Source: Bacillota bacterium (lineage in GTDB: Bacteria > Bacillota > Clostridia > Oscillospirales > Acutalibacteraceae). Taken from it: a stretch of DNA of 39,962 nucleotides. The stretch covers positions 1 to 39,962 of the forward strand of contig JAETSA010000001.1 in assembly GCA_021769885.1 (NCBI GenBank), read 5' to 3'. A model generated the notes under the pieces. The model was not told the origin of the DNA. It saw only the letters and a program-made list of their open reading frames with translations, and did no database searches. Positions within the stretch are counted from its first letter, which is position 1, and each line of letters begins with the position of its first letter. Of this stretch, positions 25,940 to 33,952 are shown one piece after another. The translations under genes were made by a program, and so were the position numbers.

Positions 25940-25980
25940 CAAAAGGTCTTGCCGACTGCATCGGTAAGACCTTTTGTCAT
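25936..25980. terminator. Bidirectional terminator between GH35 and araC
   Basis: ATGACAAAAGGTCTT and AAGACCTTTTGTCAT form a long, nearly perfect stem, extended inward by CCGA/TCGG, around a CTGCA loop; ACATTTTT follows on the plus strand. It serves the convergent genes GH35 (+) and araC (-). Confidence 0.88.
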
Positions 25981-25986
25981 ACATTT

Positions 25987-26835
25987 TTAGAATTGTAGCT
26001 TTCGGAATTTTCCGGGAGAAACGCCCTCGTTTTCCGTAAAAAAGCAAATAAAATTGGATTCGCTGTTGAAGCCTGTTTCATAGGCGATAGCGGCAACGGA
26101 CATTTCTGTTTTTTGCAGCAGATATTTTGCCTTGTTAAGCCGTGTTATCAAAACGTATTCATACGGCGAAAAGCCTGTCTGCTGTTTAAAAACTCTTGAA
26201 AAATGCGAAATGCTCATCAGCGTTCTGTCTGCAAGCTTTTGTACGGTCAGTTTTTCGTTCAGATTTTCTGCAATATAATCTTTAATTTCCTGTATATTCT
26301 CCTCGTAATTTGCTTCGCCCTTGCTCTTGATGCTTTGCGGATTCAGAAGCTCTGCAAACAGCTTGTAAATATCCAAGGACATATTTAACTCCGACGGCGG
26401 GTTCACGCCGCTGATGCTGTCATATATACGGAAAAGCAGTTTTTTCACATGGTGTATATCCCGGCATTTCACAAGACTGCCGTCACCTTTTTCTATTTCC
26501 TCAAACAGCTCAAAGCTGTTTGCACCGCTCAGATGTATCCATATGGATTCGAAGTTGTCGTTTGTATAATATTCGTGCGGCTGATAGCAGTCGAGAATCA
26601 CCGTATCTCCTGCACGCGCCGTGATGTGCCTACCATCCTTGACAAACGTAAAGGTGCCGTCAATGATATGCGTAATCAAAAGACTGTTATAGTTCTTTCG
26701 GATTAAATGATAGCCCTTCACGCAGAAAAAATGCCCCGCGCTGATGGGATAATAATACAGCTTTTTTGCAGTTTGTGACGGCGAAGAAAAATAAACCTCC
26801 GATTTTTTCAATACGCCATGTTCTGTGGATTTCAA
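25987..26835 (-). CDS. AraC-family transcriptional regulator
   Basis: A 282-residue one-component regulator, the only intact one of three in the window. The N-terminal cupin-type sensor domain (about 15-150) has YHLIRKNYNSLLITHIIDG, AGDTVILDCYQPHEYYTND and WIHLSG. The C-terminal AraC DNA-binding domain (about 180-282) has LTVQKLADRTLMSISHFSRVF and MSVAAIAYETGFNSESNFICFF. The TTG at 26835 is preferred as start: AGGAGG ends 8 bases before it, whereas the GTG at 26844 overlaps that site. It is divergent from the oxidative sugar operon and is the likely activator at sites O1-O4; the inducer is probably a sugar released by the hydrolases. Confidence 0.9.
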   Translation of the reverse strand: MKSTEHGVLKKSEVYFSSPSQTAKKLYYYPISAGHFFCVKGYHLIRKNYNSLLITHIIDGTFTFVKDGRHITARAGDTVILDCYQPHEYYTNDNFESIWIHLSGANSFELFEEIEKGDGSLVKCRDIHHVKKLLFRIYDSISGVNPPSELNMSLDIYKLFAELLNPQSIKSKGEANYEENIQEIKDYIAENLNEKLTVQKLADRTLMSISHFSRVFKQQTGFSPYEYVLITRLNKAKYLLQKTEMSVAAIAYETGFNSESNFICFFTENEGVSPGKFRKLQF

Positions 26836-26864
26836 CAAAAGCACCTCCTATTAAAAGTATGATA

Positions 26865-26923
26865 GGATTTCTAAATTTTTTGGTTGATTTTCGTAAGCAT
26901 TCGTTTTGTTTTCATTATATAAT
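26865..26923 (+). promoter_or_regulatory. AraC-type operator plus -10 box for the oxidative operon (site O2)
   Basis: The element at 26865-26897 differs from O1 at only two positions. It contains TTTCTAAA, ten variable bases and GATTTTCGTAA, with GATTT half-sites starting at 26866 and 26886. TATAAT at 26918-26923 lies exactly 20 bp downstream, and the downstream half-site occupies the place of a -35 box, typical of AraC-type activation. Confidence 0.72.
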
Positions 26924-26942
26924 CAAAGTAGAATAATGTCAA
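26914..26942 (-). promoter_or_regulatory. Consensus promoter of araC
   Basis: Minus-strand TTGACA (26942-26937), 17-bp spacer, TATAAT (26919-26914). The -10 is one half of the palindrome ATTATATAAT, the other half being the -10 of the divergent operon, so the two polymerases must compete. The araC leader would pass through the operator element, which suggests autoregulation. Confidence 0.78.
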
Positions 26943-26969
26943 ATATTCTAAATGAAGGAGTATAGAAAT

Positions 26970-28025
26970 ATGAAAAAGTTTTTCGGCAAAAAGCCTGTAA
27001 AGGTGATTATCAGCATAGTTGCGGTTCTCGCAATTATTGTGTGCATCTGTAATGCGGTGTTTGCCTCTGTTGCGCTGAAGGAACAAAAGGGCGTTGCGGT
27101 CTGTGACGAATGGTCGGCGACGGATACTTATACACCCGATTATGCGCAAAGCCTTGAAATCGGAGATAAAGAAGCCAAAATTCTTTGTCTTACGGATATT
27201 CACATCCGCAACCACGGCACATTTGCCGCTTTCCTCGGCATCAATTTCATTTTAGACGGTATGAGTGAAATTCAGCTAAAACAGCTGATTCAAGAAGTGA
27301 ATCCTGACTTAATTGTCGTCGGCGGCGATACGGTTCTGACGGCGTGGAACGACATCTGCACACAGCAGTTCTGCGATTTTATGGAAAAATTCGAAATCCC
27401 GTGGGCGCCTGTTTTCGGGAATCACGATTATGAGGGCAGAGCGGATAAGGCAAAGATTGCCGAAATCTATGAATCGGCAGAGCATTGTCTTTTCAAAAGC
27501 GGTCCTGCGGGTATGAACGGGATGGGCAACTATATTGTAAATTTAACAAGAAACAGTCAGCCTGTCTATTCCTTGTTCCTGTTGGATGACGGGCAGTTCC
27601 GAGTTGTGGATGGGAAAATCACAGACGGCGGTGTGAACGCAAATCAGATTGCATGGTACAAATGGGCAGTAAACGGGATTCGGGAAACAAGCGGCAATGC
27701 TGTTCCGAATATGGCGTTTATGCATGTGGCGGTTCCTGAGTATTTGCAAATTGAAGACGGTTTTGAACTCGGTGATCGCCGCGAAGGCACCTACACGGCG
27801 AAAGTGAACGACGGCTTCTTTGAGGCCTTCAAAGAAAACGGCGGTACACATATGTTTGCAGGTCACGACCACAACAACAATTTTATCACCGAATACGATG
27901 GCGTAAAGCTCGGCTATATGACAAAGAGCTCTTATAATTGTTACTTCGATTTTGACTGCCTTGGCGGTACGATGCTTACGCTTGATAAGGGAAATCATGT
28001 AAATATCGAAATTGTAGAATTTTAA
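26970..28025 (+). CDS. Membrane-anchored calcineurin-like metallophosphoesterase (paralogue 3)
   Basis: A 351-residue protein with a membrane segment at about residues 9-30 and the motifs LTDIH, VGGDTV, FGNHDYEG, FMHVAVPE and GHDHNNNF. The ATG at 26970 has AAGGAG (26955-26960) 9 bases upstream; an ATG at 26952 lies before that site. First gene of the six-gene operon that otherwise encodes only sugar-oxidation enzymes. Substrate unknown; recurrence of this family in every module argues that it acts on the same glycan source. Confidence 0.88.
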   Translation: MKKFFGKKPVKVIISIVAVLAIIVCICNAVFASVALKEQKGVAVCDEWSATDTYTPDYAQSLEIGDKEAKILCLTDIHIRNHGTFAAFLGINFILDGMSEIQLKQLIQEVNPDLIVVGGDTVLTAWNDICTQQFCDFMEKFEIPWAPVFGNHDYEGRADKAKIAEIYESAEHCLFKSGPAGMNGMGNYIVNLTRNSQPVYSLFLLDDGQFRVVDGKITDGGVNANQIAWYKWAVNGIRETSGNAVPNMAFMHVAVPEYLQIEDGFELGDRREGTYTAKVNDGFFEAFKENGGTHMFAGHDHNNNFITEYDGVKLGYMTKSSYNCYFDFDCLGGTMLTLDKGNHVNIEIVEF

Positions 28026-28040
28026 AGGGTGATCAATAAC

Positions 28041-29246
28041 TTGAAAACAAGTGCAACGTATTTTGTGAATGATGAAAATAAGCCAATACGATACGGCGAA
28101 ATCAATTTAATAAACCCTGCCAGAAAAAGATTAAGAAATGAGCCCCCGAAAGCGGGAGTAGAGGTTTTACCGGTATTCTGCGGCTTTTGCGGAACTGACC
28201 TTGAGCTTATGAAAATGGGCAGAAATTGCAGTCTGGATGCGAAATTCCCCGCAGGACAGCCAAGACTTATCAATGGGCACGAGGGCGTTGTTTGGGTACC
28301 AAGTGAAAACCGCTTTGCAATCGTTCTGATTCGCGGCGGTGACTGCTGTGACCCAACAAGATTTACCGAGGATGAAAGCTATTTTGAATACGGCTGTGAC
28401 GGCGCAGACGGCATTTTCTGTGATAAAGGCTATTTCCATCCCGATATGCTTTTGCACTTGCCAAAGAAGTACGACGGTATCGAAAAACTGCCGTTGTCCC
28501 TGGCAAAAAAACTAGTGTTTTCAGACCCTTATGCCTGTGCGATTTTTCAGCACGAGCGTATGTGTGATATCGGTGTTGCACAGAATTTCAGAGTGGAAAC
28601 GGCAAAACACGGCTGTAACACAGAAACGGCAAAAAAACTTGCCTATGACAGTACCTTTGACAGAGTTGTTATATTTGGCTTAGGTACAACGGGACTGTTT
28701 ATCGGCGACCAAATAAGACGCAATCACAAAAACGCAAAAATTCTTTTTGTGGCAAGAAGCCGTGAAAACTGTGACAAGGCGGACTTTGTAAAAGCAAATT
28801 TAAAGGCAGATTATCTATCAACTGCGGGTATGAACGAAAATGAAATCGCGCAGGGTATTCTGAAAAAGCTCAGCGGTACGGCAACGGTTTTTGTCGGCAC
28901 TTCCGGTACCGAACTCGAAAGCAGAATTGCTTTTGAATACGGGGCGCTCGGCTGTAACGGAATTTATGACAGCTTTTCGCTCGGACCGAAGGTTACATAC
29001 AACACCATGCCGTTCGGATTTAAAAATCAGGTGATATTGGCATCTATCAATTTTACGCAGAAGCATATGGAAGAAGCCATTCAAATCTTATGCGAAAGCA
29101 ATTTTGATGAGTTGGTGGAGCTGATTGATAAAAATGAATTTACATCCGCTCCTGTTTCCGCTTACGAAAACAAAATATACACAGCAGGTGCACCGCTGAA
29201 AACGGCAGTTATATGGAATAAAAATTATATAGACGAGGCGAAATAA
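28041..29246 (+). CDS. Zinc-type sugar dehydrogenase, glucose-dehydrogenase-like (MDR superfamily)
   Basis: A 401-residue medium-chain dehydrogenase. The N-terminal catalytic domain has FCGFCGTDLELM (zinc Cys) and GHEGVV; the Rossmann domain has VIFGLGTTGLFIG. Layout and length resemble archaeal and bacterial glucose 1-dehydrogenases, which oxidise aldoses at C1 to lactones. In this operon the likely substrate is a released hexose or 6-deoxyhexose, with the lactone passed to the lactonase gene at 32947. The TTG at 28041 is chosen because AAAGGGTGA precedes it at proper distance; the GTG at 28029 lies inside that site. Next gene starts immediately after its stop. Confidence 0.72.
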   Translation: MKTSATYFVNDENKPIRYGEINLINPARKRLRNEPPKAGVEVLPVFCGFCGTDLELMKMGRNCSLDAKFPAGQPRLINGHEGVVWVPSENRFAIVLIRGGDCCDPTRFTEDESYFEYGCDGADGIFCDKGYFHPDMLLHLPKKYDGIEKLPLSLAKKLVFSDPYACAIFQHERMCDIGVAQNFRVETAKHGCNTETAKKLAYDSTFDRVVIFGLGTTGLFIGDQIRRNHKNAKILFVARSRENCDKADFVKANLKADYLSTAGMNENEIAQGILKKLSGTATVFVGTSGTELESRIAFEYGALGCNGIYDSFSLGPKVTYNTMPFGFKNQVILASINFTQKHMEEAIQILCESNFDELVELIDKNEFTSAPVSAYENKIYTAGAPLKTAVIWNKNYIDEAK

Positions 29247-30272
29247 ATGAAAGCAATTGAAATCACGAAACCGTTTGAAATAAAAATAATCGATAAGGAA
29301 ATGCCCGTCGCGAAAAAAGGCGAAGCACTTTTAAAAGTGCTTTACTGCGGCATCTGCGGTGCGGATGTGGCATCCTTTACAGGCAATCAGCCGTTTACAA
29401 CCTATCCGAGAATCCCGGGGCACGAGTTTTCGGCGCAAATTGTTGAAATCCCCGAAAATGATAAGGGCTTGAAAAAAGGCGATATTGTCACTTGCAATCC
29501 GTATTTTAATTGCGGCGAATGCTATGCCTGCAAGCGAGGAATCGTCAACGCCTGCACAGATAATCAAACCATGGGCGTGCAGCGTGACGGTAGTTTTCAG
29601 GAATATATCACTATGCCTGTGGAACGCATTATTGATGGCAAAGGCTTAACGGCACAACAGCTCGCACTGATTGAGCCTTTTTCCATCAGTAATCACGCTT
29701 TGTCCCGTGCCGAAGTGAAGCAGGGAGATAATCTGCTGATTATGGGCGCGGGGCCAATCGGTCTTTTTGCTCTGCTGAAAGCTAAGGCGATGGGCGCAAG
29801 GGTTGCGATTGCTGATATGTTGGGTAGCCGACTTACACTTGCTAAGGAATACGGTGCGGATTTAATCGTAAATGTAAAAGAAACGGATTTGCAAGGTGCG
29901 TGCAGTGCGTTTACAAACGGAAACGGCTTTGATGTCTGCGTGGAAGCCTGCGGTGCACCTGAAACCTTTTTGAATTGTATTGAAAATGCCACACACGGTG
30001 CGAACATTATTTTAATCGGCAACGGCAAGCGTGAAACCACCTTTGTGCATTCCGTAATTTTGAAAAAAGAGCTGAATATTTTCGGCAGCCGCAATGCGTT
30101 TACAAAGGATTTTGAAGAATTGATTGCGATTGTAAAATCCGAAAAAGTCAACCCGTTAAAAATGATTAGCGGTGTTTACGATGCCGTCAATGCAAAATCC
30201 GCCTTTGATGCGCTTAGCCATAATGACGGTTCGCTTGCAAAGTTGTTGATTAAATTTTCGGATGCGGAGTAA
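29247..30272 (+). CDS. LgoD-like zinc dehydrogenase (L-galactonate 5-dehydrogenase type)
   Basis: A 341-residue zinc-dependent MDR dehydrogenase. Catalytic zinc ligands are in CGICGAD and PGHEFS; the four structural-zinc cysteines are in CNPYFNCGECYACKRGIVNAC-type order (residues about 90-111); the nucleotide-binding motif is GAGPIG. It resembles E. coli LgoD (YjjN) in detail: GNQPF, YPR-x-x-GHE, ALIEPF-x-IS-x-HA and GSRNA-x-x-x-DF. LgoD oxidises L-galactonate at C5 to D-tagaturonate. The next two genes encode exactly the following steps, which supports the assignment; L-fuconate (6-deoxy-L-galactonate) is an alternative substrate. Confidence 0.75.
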   Translation: MKAIEITKPFEIKIIDKEMPVAKKGEALLKVLYCGICGADVASFTGNQPFTTYPRIPGHEFSAQIVEIPENDKGLKKGDIVTCNPYFNCGECYACKRGIVNACTDNQTMGVQRDGSFQEYITMPVERIIDGKGLTAQQLALIEPFSISNHALSRAEVKQGDNLLIMGAGPIGLFALLKAKAMGARVAIADMLGSRLTLAKEYGADLIVNVKETDLQGACSAFTNGNGFDVCVEACGAPETFLNCIENATHGANIILIGNGKRETTFVHSVILKKELNIFGSRNAFTKDFEELIAIVKSEKVNPLKMISGVYDAVNAKSAFDALSHNDGSLAKLLIKFSDAE

Positions 30273-30278
30273 CGGGAA

Positions 30279-31604
30279 ATGAAAGAAAAAATTATTCAGT
30301 TCGGGACAGGCAATTTCCTGCGCGGATTTGCAGATTACTTTGTAGATAAGCTGAATAAAGAATCTTTATTTGACGGAAAAGTTGTAATTGTTTCGCCGAC
30401 GGATTCCAAAACAGTCGATGCTTTAAATGCACAGGGCTGTAAATACAATTTGTATTTAAGAGGTATTGAGAACGGAAAAGAAATCTGCGAAAGAACAGAG
30501 ATAAACACAATCAGCCGTGCGATAAATCCGTACAGAGATTTTGAAGAATACCTTTCTCTTGCCGAAAATCCCGATTTTAGATTTATCATTTCTAATACGA
30601 CGGAAGCCGGTATTGCTTTTTCCGGCGAGGATAAATTTACCGACAGACCCGCAAAATCGTTTCCTGCGAAGCTCACACAGCTTTTGTATGCGCGATTTCA
30701 AGCGGGACTTGACGGCTTTGTGATTTTTCCCTGCGAGTTAATAGACAATAACGCAAAAGAACTCCAAAGATTTGTTTTGCGGTACGCACAGCAATGGACG
30801 CTCGGCGAGGATTTTTTTCATTGGATTATTACAGAAAACAAATTTTGTAATACACTTGTGGACAGAATTGTAACAGGATACCCCGAAGGCGAAGTCGATA
30901 GCTTATGCGGCGAAATCGGATATGAGGACAAACTGCTCGACACAGCAGAGCCGTATCATTTGTGGGTCATTGAAGGTGATTTTGAAGCTGAACTGCCTTT
31001 GCAGAAGGCAGGCTTTAATGTTATTTGGGCAAACGATGTTTCGCCGTACAAAAAAATGAAGGTGCGTATCCTCAACGGTGCACACACCTCGCTTGTGTTT
31101 CCGTCTATGCTTTGCGGTATAGAAACCGTGAAGGAAAGCCTTGCAGATGAAGATTTAAACAAGTTTTTAAATACTTGCCTTTTCCACTACATACTCCCCA
31201 CACTTGGGGATACAGAAGAAAACAGGCGATTCGCTTCGGCTGTGCTGGAACGCTTTGCAAATCCGTACATCAAGCATCTGTGGCAGTCCATTTCCCTTAA
31301 CTCTGTCAGCAAATTCGCAGCAAGAGTTCTGCCCACAATTATGGATTATGCGGATAAAAACCATACATTGCCAAAAGCCCTTGTATTTTCTCTTGCCTGT
31401 TTGATTGCATATTACAAAACAAATGCTGTAAATGACGACAAATCAGCAGTGGAATACATCAAAAATCATTCTGTACACGAGATTTTATCAAACACAAGGC
31501 TTTGGGGTAGTGATTTGTCCAATCTTTTGGATCTGACCGAAAAAAGCATAGACAAAATACATACCGTAGGCATAAGAGAGGCAGTAAAGTGGGCTATGTC
31601 ATAA
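30279..31604 (+). CDS. uxaB: Tagaturonate reductase (altronate oxidoreductase) UxaB
   Basis: NAD-dependent reduction of D-tagaturonate to D-altronate; mannitol-dehydrogenase family. The 441-residue protein starts with the Rossmann motif IQFGTGNFLRGF, followed by SNTTEAGI, FPCELIDNN and the catalytic segment VRILNGAHTSLV (Lys/Asn/His). It is slightly shorter than E. coli UxaB. It lies between the LgoD-like gene and uxaA, which overlaps its end by 16 bp. Confidence 0.88.
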   Translation: MKEKIIQFGTGNFLRGFADYFVDKLNKESLFDGKVVIVSPTDSKTVDALNAQGCKYNLYLRGIENGKEICERTEINTISRAINPYRDFEEYLSLAENPDFRFIISNTTEAGIAFSGEDKFTDRPAKSFPAKLTQLLYARFQAGLDGFVIFPCELIDNNAKELQRFVLRYAQQWTLGEDFFHWIITENKFCNTLVDRIVTGYPEGEVDSLCGEIGYEDKLLDTAEPYHLWVIEGDFEAELPLQKAGFNVIWANDVSPYKKMKVRILNGAHTSLVFPSMLCGIETVKESLADEDLNKFLNTCLFHYILPTLGDTEENRRFASAVLERFANPYIKHLWQSISLNSVSKFAARVLPTIMDYADKNHTLPKALVFSLACLIAYYKTNAVNDDKSAVEYIKNHSVHEILSNTRLWGSDLSNLLDLTEKSIDKIHTVGIREAVKWAMS

Positions 31605-32950
31605 TTCATCCCGACGACAATGTAAAAGTAAATCTTGAGAATGGGCATAAGTATGCAATTAAACATATCAAAAAAGGCGAAGCTGTAATGAAATACGGCT
31701 TTCCTATCGGTATTGCAAAAGAGAATATAAAAGCTGAAGAGCATGTGCATACGCACAATTTAAAAACTGCTTTGTCAGGCGAAAAGGAATATACATATAC
31801 GCCGTTTGCACAGGAATATACCGAAGAAGCACCGACTGCTATTTCTGCATTTGTACGTAAAAACGGCGAAATCGGCATCCGAAACGACATATGGATAATT
31901 CCTACCGTCGGCTGTGTAAATGGCATTGCAAACAGCCTCTCTCAAAAAACAGGTGCCTTTGCATTTCCCCACCCTTACGGGTGCAGTCAATTGGGCGATG
32001 ATTTACTCGTTACGCAAAAAATTATTTGCAGCCTGATTCAGTATCCCAATGCGGGCGGCGTACTTGTTCTTGGCTTAGGTTGTGAAAACAACAATATTAC
32101 AGAGCTGAAAAAGATACTCGGAGAATTTGATGCAGAAAGAATAAAATTCCTGAACTGTCAGGATACAGAGGATGAAATCGCAGAGGGTGTAAAAATAATA
32201 GCCGCGCTTCAAAAGCGGGCTGAAAAGGATAAACGGTCTGAAGTGCCGATTTCAAAGCTGAAAATCGGTCTAAAATGCGGGGGCAGTGACGGGTTATCGG
32301 GTATCACAGCAAATCCACTTGTCGGCAGAATAACCGATAAAATCATTGCAATGGGCGGTACGGCTGTATTAACCGAAGTGCCTGAAATGTTCGGTGCGGA
32401 GCATATCCTTATGAACCGCTGTATAAATGAAAATGTGTTTCAAGATACAGTTAAGCTTATCAATAACTACAAAAAATATTTCATATCGCACAATCAGCCT
32501 GTCAGTGAAAATCCGTCACCCGGCAATAAAGCGGGCGGCATCACTACGCTTGAGGAAAAGTCCCTTGGCTGTGTCCAAAAAGGCGGAAAAGCACCTGTGA
32601 CAGCGGTGCTTGATTACGGCGATGTTGCAGTGAAAGCGGGGCTGAATCTGCTGAACGGACCCGGCAACGATATGGTAGCGGTAACGAATTTAACCGCCGC
32701 AGGCTGTCACTTGATTCTGTTTACCACAGGCAGGGGAACACCACTCGGTGCGCCTGTACCTACTGTAAAAATATCTACCAACGCAAAGCTTGCGGAGAAA
32801 AAGAAAAGCTGGGTAGATTTTGATGCACAATCAAGCAAAGAGGACGCTTTATTCAATCTGATTGTTGAAACCGCCAACGGAAAAGAAACCAAAAACGAGC
32901 AGAACGGCTACCGTGAAATAGCCATATTCAAAGACGGAGTTACCTTATGA
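31589..32950 (+). CDS. uxaA: Altronate dehydratase UxaA
   Basis: Iron-dependent dehydration of D-altronate to 2-keto-3-deoxy-D-gluconate. The 453-residue protein has the N-terminal SAF domain (1 to about 75, with GHKYAIKHIKKGEAVMKYG), then the altronate/galactarate dehydratase core: IPTVGCVNGIA, FPHPYGCSQLG, VLGLGCENN, LKCGGSDGLSG, TEVPEMFGAEH, TTGRGTPLG. All family cysteines and histidines expected for metal binding appear present. It starts with GTG at 31589, with AGAGAGG 7 bases upstream, inside the end of uxaB, and overlaps the next gene by ATGA. Confidence 0.9.
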   Translation: MGYVIIHPDDNVKVNLENGHKYAIKHIKKGEAVMKYGFPIGIAKENIKAEEHVHTHNLKTALSGEKEYTYTPFAQEYTEEAPTAISAFVRKNGEIGIRNDIWIIPTVGCVNGIANSLSQKTGAFAFPHPYGCSQLGDDLLVTQKIICSLIQYPNAGGVLVLGLGCENNNITELKKILGEFDAERIKFLNCQDTEDEIAEGVKIIAALQKRAEKDKRSEVPISKLKIGLKCGGSDGLSGITANPLVGRITDKIIAMGGTAVLTEVPEMFGAEHILMNRCINENVFQDTVKLINNYKKYFISHNQPVSENPSPGNKAGGITTLEEKSLGCVQKGGKAPVTAVLDYGDVAVKAGLNLLNGPGNDMVAVTNLTAAGCHLILFTTGRGTPLGAPVPTVKISTNAKLAEKKKSWVDFDAQSSKEDALFNLIVETANGKETKNEQNGYREIAIFKDGVTL

Positions 32951-33819
32951 TTATTGATGCACATACACACCTTTGGAAGAAACAAAACGGTAGGGTGGAC
33001 GGCAAGCCCGTTTTAGCCCTTCAAAACGGACAAAGTGATTTCGGCGGAGAAATCCGACAGATGATGCCCCCGTATATGATAAATTGTGAAAATACAGCCG
33101 ATATGCTTATATCCAATATGGATTATGCCGGTGTAAACGGTGCGGTAATTACACAGGAAGAGATTGACGGCAATCAGGATGCATATTTGCTGAAAGCAAA
33201 AGCAGAGTATCCCGGCAGGCTCAAAATATGCGCCTTATATGAAGAAAATAAGCCGTTTAATATCGATGGATTTGACGGCATAAAAATCTGCGCAGGCAGA
33301 TTGCCCACACAGGATTTAACCAAGCATTACAAGGTGTTTGAAGTGGCTGACAAGAATAATCTGTTTATCTCTATTGATATGGCGGACGGTGCCTTGCAAA
33401 CAAAATCACTCCTCGAAATGATACAGCAATACCCGAATTTAAAAATTGCCATCGGTCATTTCGGTATGGTGACCAAAAACGGCTGGAAAGCGCAAATAAA
33501 GCTCGCACAAAATAAAAATGTGTTTATTGAAAGCGGTGGAATCACGTGGCTTTTCAACAGCGAATTTTACCCATATCCGTCAGCAATAAAAGCCATTCGC
33601 GAAGCGGCGGAAATCTGCGGCTTTGAAAAACTGATGTGGGGCAGTGATTATCCGCGCACGATGGTTGAAATCACCTATAAAATGAGCTTTGATTTTGTTC
33701 TGAAATCAAACGCCATTTCCGATTTTGATAAGGAAAAATTCTTGTATCAAAATGCAAAAGATTTTTACGGCTTTGCGGATTTCGAAGAAATCAAGCCTAT
33801 TCAAAATATGTTGGAGTAA
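32947..33819 (+). CDS. Amidohydrolase-family sugar lactonase (L-fuconolactonase-like)
   Basis: A 290-residue metal-dependent TIM-barrel hydrolase: N-terminal DAHTHLW (HxH metal motif), IGHFG, and MWGSDYP carrying the last metal-binding Asp. The pattern fits the amidohydrolase-2 group that includes L-fucono-1,5-lactonases and related sugar lactonases. In this operon it would hydrolyse the aldonolactone made by the 28041 dehydrogenase. It overlaps uxaA by ATGA and is the last gene of the operon. Decarboxylases of the same superfamily are an alternative. Confidence 0.72.
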   Translation: MIIDAHTHLWKKQNGRVDGKPVLALQNGQSDFGGEIRQMMPPYMINCENTADMLISNMDYAGVNGAVITQEEIDGNQDAYLLKAKAEYPGRLKICALYEENKPFNIDGFDGIKICAGRLPTQDLTKHYKVFEVADKNNLFISIDMADGALQTKSLLEMIQQYPNLKIAIGHFGMVTKNGWKAQIKLAQNKNVFIESGGITWLFNSEFYPYPSAIKAIREAAEICGFEKLMWGSDYPRTMVEITYKMSFDFVLKSNAISDFDKEKFLYQNAKDFYGFADFEEIKPIQNMLE

Positions 33820-33923
33820 AAAAGGGGGGGAGACAATCGATAAAACCGCAACGAACTGACAAGATGCTATAAAATTATACATACGGCTTTTTGTGGATGT
33901 GTGACGATGGAGTGCTTCTCGGA

Positions 33924-33952
33924 TTGACAAGGCTTTGAAGATACGATATACT
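33924..33952 (+). promoter_or_regulatory. Consensus-like promoter before the 34048 gene
   Basis: TTGACA (33924-33929), 17-bp spacer, TATACT (33947-33952). A second possible TTGACA lies at about 33970. The rest of 33820-34047 shows no coding frame or terminator that I can support; it marks the right edge of the carbohydrate island. Confidence 0.6.

Larger units (their letters stand above)
26831..26950. repeat. Promoter-region repeat, copy 2 (copy 1 at 10041-10160)
   Basis: Near-ungapped alignment with the module 1 copy over the araC start, operator element and divergent promoters. Most differences fall in the interval between the operator and the -10 box. Confidence 0.85.

Noticed and set aside
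29247-30272. Threonine or sorbitol dehydrogenase as product of the second MDR gene
   Set aside because: General MDR features fit these too, but the specific LgoD-like motifs (GNQPF, GSRNA) and the following uxaB-uxaA genes favour an aldonate 5-dehydrogenase.
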